A DNA stretch of 46,285 nt from Burkholderiales bacterium. GTDB lineage: Bacteria; Pseudomonadota; Gammaproteobacteria; Burkholderiales; Ga0077523. This document shows positions 9,661 to 20,536 of the stretch, piece by piece. The stretch is taken from positions 1 through 46,285 of the forward strand of contig JAIEQG010000018.1 in assembly GCA_019747905.1 (NCBI GenBank), given 5' to 3'. Position 1 is the first letter of the stretch; each line of letters starts with the position of its first letter. Below the pieces are notes generated by a model. It did no database searches. It was not told where the DNA came from and saw only the letters and a program-made list of their open reading frames with translations. The position numbers and the translations under genes are program-made.

Positions 9661-9683
9661 TACGCCCGGCCTCAACAAGGACC

Positions 9684-11247
<1,564 letters not shown>

Positions 11248-11260
11248 GGGGACGAACAGC

Positions 11261-12526
11261 ATGGCGAAGAAGCGCAACGCGTTCTACGCGCAATCGGGCG
11301 GCGTGACCGCCGTCATCAACGCCTCGGCCTGCGGCGTGATCGAGACCGCGCGCAAGCACAAGGACCGCATCGGCAAGCTGTATGCGGGACGCAACGGCAT
11401 CCTCGGCGCGCTCGAGGAAGACCTGATCGACACGTCGAAGGAATCGGTCGCCGCCATCGCGGCCCTGCGCCACACGCCCTCCGGCGCGTTCGGGTCCGCG
11501 CGCTACAAGCTGAAGAGCCTGGAGCAGAACCGCGCGGAGTACGAACGCCTGATCGAAGTCTTCAAGGCCCACGACATCGGCTACTTCTTCTACAACGGCG
11601 GCGGTGACTCCGCCGACACGTGCCTCAAGGTCTCGCAGCTGTCCAGCGCCATGGGTTATCCGCTGCAGGCGATCCACGTGCCGAAGACCGTCGACAACGA
11701 TCTGCCGATCACCGATTGCTGCCCAGGGTTCGGATCGGTCGCCAAGTACGTGGCCACGTCGATTCGCGAAGCCGGCTTCGACGTGGAATCCATGGCGAAG
11801 ACCTCCACCAAGGTCTTCGTGCTCGAAGTGATGGGGCGGCACGCAGGCTGGATCACGGCAGCGTGCGGTCTGGCGTCCGAAGCCGAAGGCGAGGCCCCGC
11901 ACATCCTGCTGTTTCCCGAGATTCCATTCGATCAGGACCGCTTCATCGCCAAGGTCGAGGCAACGGTGAAGCGCGCCGGCTATTGCGTGATCGGCGTGTC
12001 CGAAGGGTTGCAGACGGCCGATGGCAAGTTCCTGTCCGACGCGGGATTGCGCGACGCCTTCGGCCACGCACAACTGGGCGGCGTTGCCCCGGTCATCGCC
12101 AGTCTCGTGCGCGAGAAGCTGAAGTTGAAGTACCACTGGGCGGTGGCCGACTACCTGCAGCGGGCGGCCCGCCATATCGCCTCGAAGACCGACGTGGCAC
12201 AGGCCTATGCCGTGGGCAAGGCCGCGGTTGAACTGGCCCTGAAGGGACACAACGCGGTCATGCCCGCCATCGTCCGCAAGTCGAGCAAACCGTACAAGTG
12301 GTCGGTGGGCATCGCCGATCTCGCCAAGGTGGCGAACGTGGAGAAAAAGATGCCGCGCGACTTCATCACCGCCGACGGCTTCCACATCACGGCCAAGTGC
12401 CGCACCTATCTCGGCCCCCTGATCCAGGGGGAAGACTTTCCGCCGTTTCGCAACGGCTTGCCGCGCTACGTGCGGCTCAAGAACGTCGCGGTTCCGAAGA
12501 AGCTGGGCATGTCCTTCAAGCCCTAG
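11261..12526 (+). CDS. pfp: pyrophosphate-dependent 6-phosphofructokinase
   Basis: A 421-residue protein. Family motifs are YNGGGDSADT, PKTVDNDLP, MGRHAGW and, in the C-half, DFITADGFHITAKC. Asp occupies the position that is Gly in the GGDGS of ATP enzymes, and PKTVDND replaces GTIDND. Both point to PPi as phosphoryl donor, making the fructose-6-P step reversible. ATG 11261 is chosen because homology begins there (MAKKRNAFYAQSGGVTAVIN); the longer open frame upstream overlaps adk. Pairing with an H+-PPase downstream fits PPi-based glycolysis/gluconeogenesis. Confidence 0.92.
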   Translation: MAKKRNAFYAQSGGVTAVINASACGVIETARKHKDRIGKLYAGRNGILGALEEDLIDTSKESVAAIAALRHTPSGAFGSARYKLKSLEQNRAEYERLIEVFKAHDIGYFFYNGGGDSADTCLKVSQLSSAMGYPLQAIHVPKTVDNDLPITDCCPGFGSVAKYVATSIREAGFDVESMAKTSTKVFVLEVMGRHAGWITAACGLASEAEGEAPHILLFPEIPFDQDRFIAKVEATVKRAGYCVIGVSEGLQTADGKFLSDAGLRDAFGHAQLGGVAPVIASLVREKLKLKYHWAVADYLQRAARHIASKTDVAQAYAVGKAAVELALKGHNAVMPAIVRKSSKPYKWSVGIADLAKVANVEKKMPRDFITADGFHITAKCRTYLGPLIQGEDFPPFRNGLPRYVRLKNVAVPKKLGMSFKP

Positions 12527-12899
12527 AAGCAAGATCCCTCCCGATGGGCCTGCGGCCCCTCCCCCCGCGGGGGCCAGCCCGCTTGTGGGCTGAGGCCGGA
12601 TACAGACAGTCCCTGCGGACTGTCTGTGCTTGACCGTTGGCCATCGGCCTCCTGCCGATGGCAGGCCCGGCGCGGGCTGAGCACTCGGGTTCGGTGGTGG
12701 GACCGCCCAACGGGTTGCTCTCGGACAAAATTTCCCATTAACATAGCGAGTTATTTGCGCTGACCGGAGTTTCCCGGGGGGCCCCACAAGGGTTGCTTCC
12801 GGTGCCGGCGGCGGGGCCCCACCGCAAGGCCTCGTGGTCGTCACAGCCCGCACCCGAGGCGGGCATACCGAACATCTACCAAGTCTTTCTGGGGGATTC
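12527..12899. other. pfp-hppA intergenic region: long repeat plus hppA leader
   Basis: There is no gene here. The first 154 bases are a long-form copy of the dispersed repeat. Then a possible weak promoter for hppA follows: TTGCTC near 12715 and TAACAT about 18 bases downstream. The leader holds two ggggccccac segments near 12778-12787 and 12813-12823. A ribosome site (ctggggg) lies just before ATG 12900. No known riboswitch class was recognised. Confidence 0.4.
12536..12680 (+). repeat. dispersed repeat, long form
   Basis: A second full-length long form directly downstream of pfp. It has CCCTCCCGATGGGCC, CGCGGGGGCCAGCCCGCTTG, the hairpin ACAGACAGTCC/GGACTGTCTGT, the hairpin CCATCGGC/GCCGATGG, and a closing GGCCCGGCGCGGGCTGA. 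Compared with the copy at 8293-8443, the second hairpin changes A:T to G:C at stem position 7 while keeping pairing. Confidence 0.85.
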
Positions 12900-14939
12900 A
12901 TGTCTTCAAGCCTCATCTTCGCCCTGGTTTGCGCGGCGATCGCCATTGCGTATGGCGTCGTGTCGATCCAGTGGATCCTGGCGCAACCCGCGGGCAATGC
13001 GCGCATGCAGGAAATCGCCGCGGCGATCCAGCAGGGTGCCAAGGCCTACCTCAATCGCCAGTACACGACCATCGGCATCGTCGGTGTGATCCTGTTCGTG
13101 GTCCTCGGCCTCGCACTCGACTGGCTGACCGCCATCGGCTTCCTGGTCGGCGCCATCCTCTCCGGCGCCGCGGGCTACATCGGCATGAACGTATCAGTCC
13201 GGGCGAACGTCCGGACCGCCGAAGCGGCGAGCAAGGGGATCAATGCTGCGCTGGCCGTCGCGTTCCGCGGCGGCGCCATCACCGGCATGCTGGTGGTGGG
13301 CCTCGGCCTGCTCGGCGTGGCCGGCTACTACGCGTTCCTCATCGGCCTGGGCAAGGACGTGAAGGACGCGACCCACGCGCTGATCGGTCTCGCCTTCGGC
13401 TCCTCGCTGATCTCGATCTTCGCGCGGCTGGGCGGCGGCATCTTCACCAAGGGCGCCGACGTGGGCGCGGACCTGGTGGGCAAGGTGGAAGCCGGCATCC
13501 CGGAAGACGACCCGCGCAACCCTGCGGTCATCGCGGACAACGTGGGTGACAACGTCGGCGATTGTGCCGGCATGGCCGCCGACCTGTTCGAGACGTACGC
13601 GGTGACCATCGTGGCCACCATGGTGCTGGGCGCCCTGATGGTCGACAGCATCGGCGCGAACGGCATCCTGTATCCGCTCGTGCTGGGCGGCGCGTCCATC
13701 GTGGCCTCGATCATCGGCACCTTCTTCGTCAAGGCGAAGGAAGGCGGCAAGATCATGAACGCGCTCTACAAGGGCGTGGCCGTGTCGGGCGTGTTGGCAG
13801 CGATCGCGTTCTACTTCATCACCACCAAGATGATGGGCGACAGCCCGCTCGGTGCCGGCAACCTGTTCGGCGCCTCGCTCGTGGGTCTCGCCCTGACCGC
13901 GGCCATGGTGGTGATCACCGAGTACTACACCGCCACCGAATACGCCCCGGTCCGTCACGTGGCCGCGTCCTCGCAGACCGGCCATGCCACCAATATCATC
14001 GCCGGCATCGGCATCTCGATGAAATCGACGGCGCTGCCGGTGCTGGCGGTGTGCATCTCCATCTGGGCCGCCTACGCGCTCGCCGGGCTGTACGGTATCG
14101 CCATCGCGGCGACGTCCATGCTGTCCATGACCGGGATGATCGTGGCTCTGGACGCCTACGGCCCGATCACGGACAACGCCGGTGGCATCGCGGAAATGGC
14201 CGAGTTGCCCAAGCAGATCCGCAACATCACCGATCCGCTGGACGCCGTGGGCAACACCACCAAGGCCGTCACCAAAGGCTACGCCATCGGCTCCGCCGGT
14301 CTGGCCGCGCTGGTGCTCTTCGCCGACTACACCCACAACCTCGAAGCCGTGGGCAAGGCTGCGGTGTTCTCGCTGTCCGATCCGGCCGTGATCATCGGCC
14401 TATTCATCGGCGGCCTGGTGCCCTACCTGTTCGGCGCCATGGCGATGGAAGCGGTCGGTCGCGCCGCCACCTCGGTGGTGAACGAAGTGCGCCGCCAGTT
14501 CCGCGAGATCAAGGGCATCATGGAAGGCACGGGCAAACCCGAGTACGACAAGGCGGTGGACATGCTGACCAAGGCCGCGATCAAGGAGATGATCATTCCT
14601 TCGATCCTGCCGGTGCTGGTGCCGGTCATCGTCGCCTTCGGCATGAACTGGCTCATGGGGCCCGGTGCCGGCATCCGCGCATTGGGCGGCCTGCTGATCG
14701 GCACCATCGTAACCGGCCTGTTCGTGGCGATCTCGATGACCACCGGTGGCGGTGCCTGGGACAACGCCAAGAAATACATCGAGGACGGCAATTTCGGCGG
14801 CAAGGGTTCCGACGCGCACAAGGCGGCGGTCACCGGCGACACCGTGGGTGACCCCTACAAGGACACTGCGGGTCCGGCGGTCAACCCGCTCATCAAGATC
14901 ATCAACATCGTGGCGCTGCTGTTGGTGCCGCTGTTGTAG
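12900..14939 (+). CDS. hppA: K+-independent H+-translocating inorganic pyrophosphatase
   Basis: A 679-residue, highly hydrophobic protein (about 16 membrane segments expected). It hydrolyses PPi and pumps H+. The catalytic loop is clear: [20 protein letters not shown] followed by [18 protein letters not shown]. The C-terminal loop has [26 protein letters not shown] carries Lys where K+-dependent enzymes have Ala (GNTTAA), indicating the K+-independent class. ATG 12900 has a ggggg ribosome site and begins the first membrane helix. A strong terminator follows. Confidence 0.96.
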   Translation: MSSSLIFALVCAAIAIAYGVVSIQWILAQPAGNARMQEIAAAIQQGAKAYLNRQYTTIGIVGVILFVVLGLALDWLTAIGFLVGAILSGAAGYIGMNVSVRANVRTAEAASKGINAALAVAFRGGAITGMLVVGLGLLGVAGYYAFLIGLGKDVKDATHALIGLAFGSSLISIFARLGGGIFTKGADVGADLVGKVEAGIPEDDPRNPAVIADNVGDNVGDCAGMAADLFETYAVTIVATMVLGALMVDSIGANGILYPLVLGGASIVASIIGTFFVKAKEGGKIMNALYKGVAVSGVLAAIAFYFITTKMMGDSPLGAGNLFGASLVGLALTAAMVVITEYYTATEYAPVRHVAASSQTGHATNIIAGIGISMKSTALPVLAVCISIWAAYALAGLYGIAIAATSMLSMTGMIVALDAYGPITDNAGGIAEMAELPKQIRNITDPLDAVGNTTKAVTKGYAIGSAGLAALVLFADYTHNLEAVGKAAVFSLSDPAVIIGLFIGGLVPYLFGAMAMEAVGRAATSVVNEVRRQFREIKGIMEGTGKPEYDKAVDMLTKAAIKEMIIPSILPVLVPVIVAFGMNWLMGPGAGIRALGGLLIGTIVTGLFVAISMTTGGGAWDNAKKYIEDGNFGGKGSDAHKAAVTGDTVGDPYKDTAGPAVNPLIKIINIVALLLVPLL

Positions 14940-14958
14940 GAAGCTTCGGTACCAATGC

Positions 14959-14988
14959 AAACGGCTCCCGAGGGAGCCGTTTGTTTTT
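14959..14988 (+). terminator. rho-independent terminator of hppA
   Basis: Perfect 10-bp stem AAACGGCTCC/GGAGCCGTTT with a CGAG loop (14959-14982), followed by gTTTTT to 14988. It lies 19 bases after the hppA stop. A second perfect hairpin, CCGGTCGG/CCGACCGG (15002-15021), lies between it and the stop of the convergent gene and may serve the opposite strand, although no T-run follows it. Confidence 0.92.
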
Positions 14989-15029
14989 GCACTGCTTTAT
15001 TCCGGTCGGCTACCCGACCGGCACCCCCT

Positions 15030-15878
15030 TCAAGCCACGGCGCGGATCTGGCGCCCGCGCCGATCGCCGAAGCGGCGCTCGGGGAAATTCAGGTTCACCT
15101 GCTGCATGCGACGCTCGCCCGACCGGTTATCCACCGGTACGAAGGTGTTGGCATCGTCGGCCGTGGAGTACGCCCGATACGACGTATTGAAGGCGAGGTT
15201 GATGAGTTGCAGGCTGCGCTTGGCGGCCAGCATGACCCGCTCCTGCATCCGCTCGGTCGTGGCGTAGCGCTTGACCACTTCCATCGCGATCTTCGGATGC
15301 TCGTCGTCGTACACGGCGTGCTGCCGCATCCACTTGTACGTCTTCGGGCTCATGTCGACGCCGGGCATGCCGCGATACCCTTCGAAACCGGGCAGGATCT
15401 TGCGGCAGATGTCGCCGGTCACGCCCTCGATCGCGAAGCTGGTGGCAGCGACCGCCTCGGCCAGACTGCCCTTGGTGTTGATGTACCAGATCCAGTCGGT
15501 CAGGGACTGGACATCACGCAACACGGGGCGGCGGCCCTCGGCGAGCTCGAGCATCTGCTCCTTGCGCAGCCCGAAGCCCTGACCCATCCACAGCCACTGT
15601 TCGGCATGGGCCTTCTCGACACGGATGTTGTCGATCAGGTAGGAGCGCGCGTACTCGTCTTCCACCTTGACGAGCGCTTCCGCGAGAAACTTGGGAAAGG
15701 TGTGGATGAACGGATAGAGCTGCAGCATCCAGCCCTGCATCTCGCTCAACGACAGCTTCGTGTGGGTGATGCCCTCGACGAACTCGCCTTCGAGGATTTC
15801 GTCCCAGTACGGCTTGATGTATTCCTGGAACGGACCGACCCAGACCGGGTGCGGGGAGAACTCGTACATGATGCCCAT
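15030..15878 (-). CDS. TenA/PqqC-like (CADD-type) iron-containing redox enzyme
   Basis: A 282-residue helical protein of the heme-oxygenase-like fold. Putative metal ligands are in VEKAHAEQW (E, H) and the HxxxDxxH motif HAVYDDEH, as in CADD/PqqC relatives that bind one or two irons and use O2. ATG 15878 is supported by AGGAGA about 6 bases upstream and by the start of homology (MYEFSPHPVWVGPFQEY); an upstream extension lacks family-like sequence. The substrate is unknown. The C-terminus (RRMQQVNLNFPERRFGDRR) is basic. It converges on hppA. Confidence 0.75.
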   Translation of the reverse strand: MGIMYEFSPHPVWVGPFQEYIKPYWDEILEGEFVEGITHTKLSLSEMQGWMLQLYPFIHTFPKFLAEALVKVEDEYARSYLIDNIRVEKAHAEQWLWMGQGFGLRKEQMLELAEGRRPVLRDVQSLTDWIWYINTKGSLAEAVAATSFAIEGVTGDICRKILPGFEGYRGMPGVDMSPKTYKWMRQHAVYDDEHPKIAMEVVKRYATTERMQERVMLAAKRSLQLINLAFNTSYRAYSTADDANTFVPVDNRSGERRMQQVNLNFPERRFGDRRGRQIRAVA

Positions 15879-16186
15879 CAGGGTCTCCTGGAATCGAAGT
15901 TTAAAAACCTCCGAAAAACCGGCAACTCTCCGGCGCCGGGCGCACAGCCACAACCCACGCTTTCTCGAACGAAGCGCTTCAAATGACAACCAGATCTTGT
16001 GGAGCTTTCCCTTGACGCGCGCCCGGATCGAGCTTGGTCCGGCAGACCAACCGGTCGCGCACAGCTTGAACGACAAGGAAAGTGTATGGGTGCCGTTTTT
16101 CGAAAGCAACGGCGCCGACAAGATTCTCCAGGTTTCCCTACAGCGCTACTGGGAGCAACCCGAGAAAATCTGACACTCCCGAAGGT
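15879..16186. other. intergenic region with palindrome and hairpin
   Basis: No gene. It contains a perfect 10-bp palindrome GAAGCGCTTC (15971-15980), possibly an operator for the gene starting at 15878. A 9-bp hairpin, GGTGCCGTT/AACGGCGCC (16089-16097/16108-16116, one G:T pair), lies behind the PAS-GGDEF-EAL gene. No clear -35/-10 pair was found. Confidence 0.4.
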
Positions 16187-19027
16187 TCAGGCGACCTTGA
16201 CCGCCAACTGGAGGCGCGACGCGAAGGGGCGCGGCATGGCAACGCCATGCCCTTGCATGAAGTCCACGCCGATCTCGCGCAGGATGGCAACGACCCGATC
16301 GTCATCCACGAACTCGGCAATCGTCTGCTTGCCCATCACGTGCCCGACGTTGTTGATGGCCTCCACCATGGCCCGGTCGATCGGGTCATCGGCCATGTCC
16401 TTGACGAAGCCGCCGTCGATCTTGAGGAAGTCTACCGGGAGGTGCTTGAGATAGGCGAAGGAGGACATGCCGGCGCCGAAGTCGTCCAGCGAGAACCGGC
16501 AGCCCATGTCGCGCATCTCCTGGATGAAGTGGATCGCCTTGTCCAGGTTCGCGATCGCCGCCGTTTCCGTGATTTCGAAGCAGATCGTGTCGCGGGGCAC
16601 GTCGAAGTGCCGCAATTGCTCGCGCACGAACTCGAGCAGGCGCTCGTCGCCTATGGAGCCGCCGGACAGGTTGATCGCGCACAGGTCCACCCGCTCGCCG
16701 CCGTCGGTCCGCAGCCGGGCCAGGGTCGCCAGGGCCGTCCGGATGACCCAGCGGTCGATCGACGGCATCAGGTTGTAGCGCTCGGCTGCCGGGATGAAGG
16801 CCATCGGCGGAACCATCTGGCCACGCTCGTCCAGCATCCGTACCAGCAGTTCGCAATGCCGCCCCGCATCCTTCTGCGGGTTCACGTGCATGATGTCCTG
16901 GGCATGGAGCACGAAGCGGTTCTCGTCCAGGGCCTTCTGCAGCCGGCCGACCCATTCCATCTCGCCCTGCCGCAGCGACAGTTCGCTGTCGTCGGGCCGG
17001 TAGACCTGCACCCGGTTGCGGCCCTTCTCCTTGGCCATGTAGCAGGCGGTGTCGGCCGTGCGCATGACCTCCGCCAGGGTGAAGAGCCCGTCCTCCACGT
17101 TGACGAGGCCGATGCTGACGCCGATGTTGAAGCTGAGATGGGCCCAGGCGAAGTGGAACTCGGTCACGGTCTGACGCAGCTTGTCGGCGATCCGCAAGGC
17201 CGCATCCGGCGGGCAGTTCTCCAGCAGGACGCCAAACTCGTCGCCCCCCAGGCGGGCCAGGGTATCGCCCTCGCGCAGGCAATGGTGCAGCAGCGTGCTC
17301 ACCTGACGCATGAGCTGGTCGCCGGCCGCGTGACCGCAGGTGTCGTTGACCACCTTGAACTGGTCGAGGTCGAGGTACATCACGGCGTGATGGCGGCCGT
17401 GCTGGCTGGCCGATTGCAGAGCAGCCGCCAGGCGCCGCTCGAACTCCGAGCGGTTGATGAGGCCCGTCAGGGAATCGTGGCTGGCCTGGTAGGAGAGCTT
17501 CGCGGCGTACTGGCGCTCGCGGCTCACGTCATGGAGCACCAGCACCACACCGACCAGCGCGCCGGAGCGGTCGCGGATCGGAGCCGCGGAATGCCCGACA
17601 GGAATCTCCTCGCCGTCGTTGCGCACCAGCAGCATGTTGGCATTGGCTTCCACCGTGCGTTCCTCGGTGAGGACCAGTTCGATGGGGCTCGGCGTAGCCT
17701 GGCGCTGGGTCTCCTCCACCAGCCGGAACAATGCCTGGATCGGCAGCCCGCGGGCATCGGCCGACTTCCAGCCGGTCAGTTCCTCGGCCACCGGATTCAG
17801 GTACTCGACCCAGCCGTCGGTATCGGTCGTGATCACGCCATCGGCGATCGAAGCGAGCGTCACCAATGCCCGCTCCTTCTCGGCGAACAGTTCGGCCGCG
17901 GCCAGCTTGCGTTCGGTCACGTCGGTCAGCGCACCCGCCATCCGGACCGCTTCGCCTTCGGCATTGCGGACCGACTGACCCCTAAGGCGGAACCAGCGAT
18001 ACTCGCCGGAACGCGCGAGCAGGCGGATCTCGACGTCGAACGGCGTGTCCTCGTGCATGTGCAGTTCGAGCGCGCGGGAGAACATCACCTGCTCTTCCGG
18101 ATGCAGGTGCGAGATGAGTGCCGACAGCGAATCCTTCATCTCGCCCTCGCCGTAGCCCAGCAGCTGCTTGAAGCGCGGCGAGTAGTACCAGACGTCGTTG
18201 ACGATGTTCCAGTCCCACACGCCGTCGTTGCTGCCGCTCACGGCGAGCTGGAAGCGCTCTTCGCTCAACTTGAGGGCGCGCTCGAAGGCTTCGCCATGGC
18301 GCATCATCCGATGGGACAGATAGACCCCCACTGGCACAAGCACCGCGGCGGTGGCCAGCACCAGGCCCAACAACACGGCCTGCGCGAGGCGCGTCGCCTC
18401 GCCGAGAGTCTTGGTGAATGAATCTTCGAGGGGGGTTAGGCTCGCGTTCAGGTCGTGAATCCGCAGCAGGATGGGGCGCAACTCGTCTGCGGATGTCCGT
18501 CCGCTCGTCACTGCAGCACGCAGCGTTGCCGCGGCCTCGTCGAGTTGCGCAATATAGCCGTCGCCCTCGGTCCAGATTGCGATGACGCGACTGATCGGAT
18601 CCACATGCTGAAAGCGGCGAAACAGCATGATGACGTTGGGGATATCATCAGGATGCGTCTTGCCCTCGATGAGACCCTGCCGGGCAACTTCGAAGTCCGG
18701 ATCGGATTTCTGCAGTTCGAGGCGAGCCTTCTTGTCTCCCAAAGGCACCGCCATGGATTCGCGGTACTTCTGGTAGTCGCTTTCGGCGAATGTCTCCGCG
18801 TAGCGGAGCAGGTGGAACACCGCCGTTTTCTGCCCTTTGGACCAGAGGCTCTCCCCCTCCGAGTAAGCCCGAGTGGCGGCAAGAATACGCATGCTCTCAC
18901 TGGAAAGCATGACCAGCACGATGACGATGACCAGGAACGGCCAGATGATGAGCAACAGCCGCCTGCCGCCGGGTATGGCGCGCAGCCGCTTCACGAGCTT
19001 GCCGGGCGACGGGTGATCAGGCGGCAT
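16187..19027 (-). CDS. membrane PAS-PAS-GGDEF-EAL cyclic-di-GMP protein
   Basis: A 946-residue protein. TM helices lie at about 23-42 and 217-238 with a periplasmic helical sensor region between them. PAS domains span about 255-375 and 380-505. The GGDEF domain (about 510-675) has intact RLGGDEFG and an upstream REGD inhibitory site. The EAL domain (about 690-940) has ELL for EAL plus AINLSGG, EITET, SLDDFGAG, LKIDG and a late MQGHG. Both cyclase and phosphodiesterase activities look possible. It makes or degrades c-di-GMP at the inner membrane in response to an unknown signal. Confidence 0.93.
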   Translation of the reverse strand: MPPDHPSPGKLVKRLRAIPGGRRLLLIIWPFLVIVIVLVMLSSESMRILAATRAYSEGESLWSKGQKTAVFHLLRYAETFAESDYQKYRESMAVPLGDKKARLELQKSDPDFEVARQGLIEGKTHPDDIPNVIMLFRRFQHVDPISRVIAIWTEGDGYIAQLDEAAATLRAAVTSGRTSADELRPILLRIHDLNASLTPLEDSFTKTLGEATRLAQAVLLGLVLATAAVLVPVGVYLSHRMMRHGEAFERALKLSEERFQLAVSGSNDGVWDWNIVNDVWYYSPRFKQLLGYGEGEMKDSLSALISHLHPEEQVMFSRALELHMHEDTPFDVEIRLLARSGEYRWFRLRGQSVRNAEGEAVRMAGALTDVTERKLAAAELFAEKERALVTLASIADGVITTDTDGWVEYLNPVAEELTGWKSADARGLPIQALFRLVEETQRQATPSPIELVLTEERTVEANANMLLVRNDGEEIPVGHSAAPIRDRSGALVGVVLVLHDVSRERQYAAKLSYQASHDSLTGLINRSEFERRLAAALQSASQHGRHHAVMYLDLDQFKVVNDTCGHAAGDQLMRQVSTLLHHCLREGDTLARLGGDEFGVLLENCPPDAALRIADKLRQTVTEFHFAWAHLSFNIGVSIGLVNVEDGLFTLAEVMRTADTACYMAKEKGRNRVQVYRPDDSELSLRQGEMEWVGRLQKALDENRFVLHAQDIMHVNPQKDAGRHCELLVRMLDERGQMVPPMAFIPAAERYNLMPSIDRWVIRTALATLARLRTDGGERVDLCAINLSGGSIGDERLLEFVREQLRHFDVPRDTICFEITETAAIANLDKAIHFIQEMRDMGCRFSLDDFGAGMSSFAYLKHLPVDFLKIDGGFVKDMADDPIDRAMVEAINNVGHVMGKQTIAEFVDDDRVVAILREIGVDFMQGHGVAMPRPFASRLQLAVKVA

Positions 19028-19407
19028 GGCGTTACAGGATCATTCGTAGGCAGGTCACGATGCGATAGCGCCGGCAAGAGCGTCGCTGCGACAGGCGCCC
19101 TCCTCCGAGCTGTCACCATTGTTATGGGCAGGGCCATACCGAGGCATATCGTTAACGTGCGCCGCTGCATTTTCTTGAGCAGGTATCCGAGTGCTGACCC
19201 GGAATACGTCGCAACGATCGAGCCACCGCAGCGCCTTTCCCTGGCTGATCGATGCAGCCACGGAGTGCCTTGACGTCCGCATCTTCGCGGCAATCGGTCA
19301 AGTTGCGAGGAGCGGCATTTAACTCATATACATCAATGACTCACGACACAGAACCCCCGCTCGCCCGGTAACTCTCGACCTGCCAACCGAGGCCTTGGGC
19401 CGTTCGG
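19028..19407. other. intergenic region, nothing recognised
   Basis: A stretch of 380 bases between the c-di-GMP gene start and the VOC gene stop. It is somewhat less GC-rich around 19310-19350. No supported gene, RNA, hairpin with T-run or clear promoter was seen. The promoter of the c-di-GMP gene must lie here. Confidence 0.4.
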
Positions 19408-19866
19408 TCAGTGTCGTACCGAGTCCAAGCCAGTGAAGTCCTCGTCCTCGTCTTCAGCCCCAAGGCCTTGTTCCGGCACAGATAACCACAATTCGTACCC
19501 GTCTGGATCGGTCAGGAAGCATTCGCGCGCGCCGTACGCCGTGAGTTCGATCTCCGAGACCTCGAGGCCCGCCCGCAGCAGTTGCCGACGGGTCTCGTCG
19601 ATATCCTCGGGACGCAGGTACATGACCCAGCTCTGCCCCACCGCCGGCTCCAGGGTGATCTGCTGTTCGGGGGTGAGCTGCTGCAGCATCAGTTCGGCAA
19701 CGCCTGCGCGCAGCCAGCACCATACCGCCTCGCCGGCGGCGTTCTCCCAGGAGTCGATCAGCGCGAAGCCGAAGAATTCCCGGTAGAAGGCGACGGATCG
19801 ATGCAGGTCCGAGACCCCGAGGCTCGGTACCAGCTTGCGCACCCGCGGTTTGCTCGCTTCGGACAT
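19408..19866 (-). CDS. VOC (glyoxalase/bleomycin-resistance) family protein
   Basis: A 152-residue single-module VOC protein: LVPSLGVSDLHRSVAFYREF at the start, WVMYLRPEDIDETRRQLL in the middle, and FLTDPDGYELWLSVPE near the end, with the conserved Glu of the metal site. The reaction cannot be assigned; relatives include glyoxalases, dioxygenases and antibiotic-binding proteins. The C-terminus is a short acidic tail (GAEDEDEDF). ATG 19866 begins the homology. It lies 20 bases after the small secreted protein on the same strand, probably in one operon with it. Confidence 0.82.
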   Translation of the reverse strand: MSEASKPRVRKLVPSLGVSDLHRSVAFYREFFGFALIDSWENAAGEAVWCWLRAGVAELMLQQLTPEQQITLEPAVGQSWVMYLRPEDIDETRRQLLRAGLEVSEIELTAYGARECFLTDPDGYELWLSVPEQGLGAEDEDEDFTGLDSVRH

Positions 19867-19886
19867 GGGGACGGTGCCGCGCCGGG

Positions 19887-20285
19887 TCAGTAGCTTGCGT
19901 CGCCCAGCGTGCAGCGATGGTTCACGCACGCGAGCTTGGGCGTCACGGCCGGCTTGCAACCCGCCGGCTTCGCCTTGCCGCGATGCTGCTCCTCTTCGAT
20001 GAAGGTGTACTCGGCAGCCTTGGTCTCGATGACCGGCTTCAGATCCGGCGCGTTGTTGAATGCGATCCACGCGGTCGGATTGCCGCAGGCATCGCTGCCC
20101 ATGGGCACCAGCCGACAGAACGAGACATTGCCGCAGGCGGCATCGCCCACGGTCGCGGCGATCTCGCGCTTGAGTCGCGCCATTGCCTGCGCATCGTCTT
20201 CGGCGCGCAGGGCGGATACCCCGAAGAGAGTCGCGGCACCGATCGACACGACGCGAACCACGTGAGCGCTCGAGATGCGTCGCAC
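19887..20285 (-). CDS. small secreted cysteine-containing protein, function unknown
   Basis: A 132-residue protein starting at GTG 20285. An N-terminal signal peptide (VVRVVSIGAATLFGVSALRA) is followed by about 105 residues with six Cys (ACGNVSFC, DACGN, AGC, ACVNHRC), suggesting disulfides in the periplasm. No family recognised. The start codon lies 9 bases from the triple repeat array, so its promoter must lie in or beyond that array, or it is read through from the aldolase gene upstream. Confidence 0.65.
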   Translation of the reverse strand: MRRISSAHVVRVVSIGAATLFGVSALRAEDDAQAMARLKREIAATVGDAACGNVSFCRLVPMGSDACGNPTAWIAFNNAPDLKPVIETKAAEYTFIEEEQHRGKAKPAGCKPAVTPKLACVNHRCTLGDASY

Positions 20286-20293
20286 GATCAGTT

Positions 20294-20536
20294 CAGCCCG
20301 CGCCGGGCCGCCCCAAGCGGGCTGGCCCCCTGGGGGGAGAGGCCGAATGGCCTATCGGGGGGATCGTCACCTCTCAGCCCGCGCCGGGCCGCCCCAAGCG
20401 GGCTGGCCCCCTGGGGGGAGAGGCCGAATGGCCTGTCGGGGGGATCGTCACCTCTCAGCCCGCGCCGGGCCGCCCCGAGCGGGCTGGCCCCCTCGGGGGG
20501 AAAGGCCGAAAGGCCTATCGGGGGAGATATCACCTC
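20294..20536 (-). repeat. three tandem 81-bp copies of the dispersed repeat
   Basis: Copies begin at 20294, 20375 and 20456, spaced exactly 81 bp. The first two are almost identical; the third differs at several sites. Read on the minus strand each is TGAGGTGA(C/T)... CCCCCGATAGGCC ... GGGGGCCAGCCCGCTTG ... GCGCGGGC, the short form of the family. The aldolase stop codon is the first TGA of the array. The array separates the aldolase from the secreted-protein gene, both on this strand. Confidence 0.92.

Noticed and set aside
5251..9678. Very long open frame antisense to the SNF2 and lpxK genes
   Set aside because: Shadow of GC-rich codon use; the sense genes have clear family motifs and the antisense product is low-complexity and Arg/His-rich. 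The same applies to antisense frames at 370-2430, 16082-18421 and 41021-44905.
20294..20536. CRISPR-like array
   Set aside because: The 81-bp units are whole tandem copies without unique spacers, and no cas genes are present; it is the dispersed repeat family.
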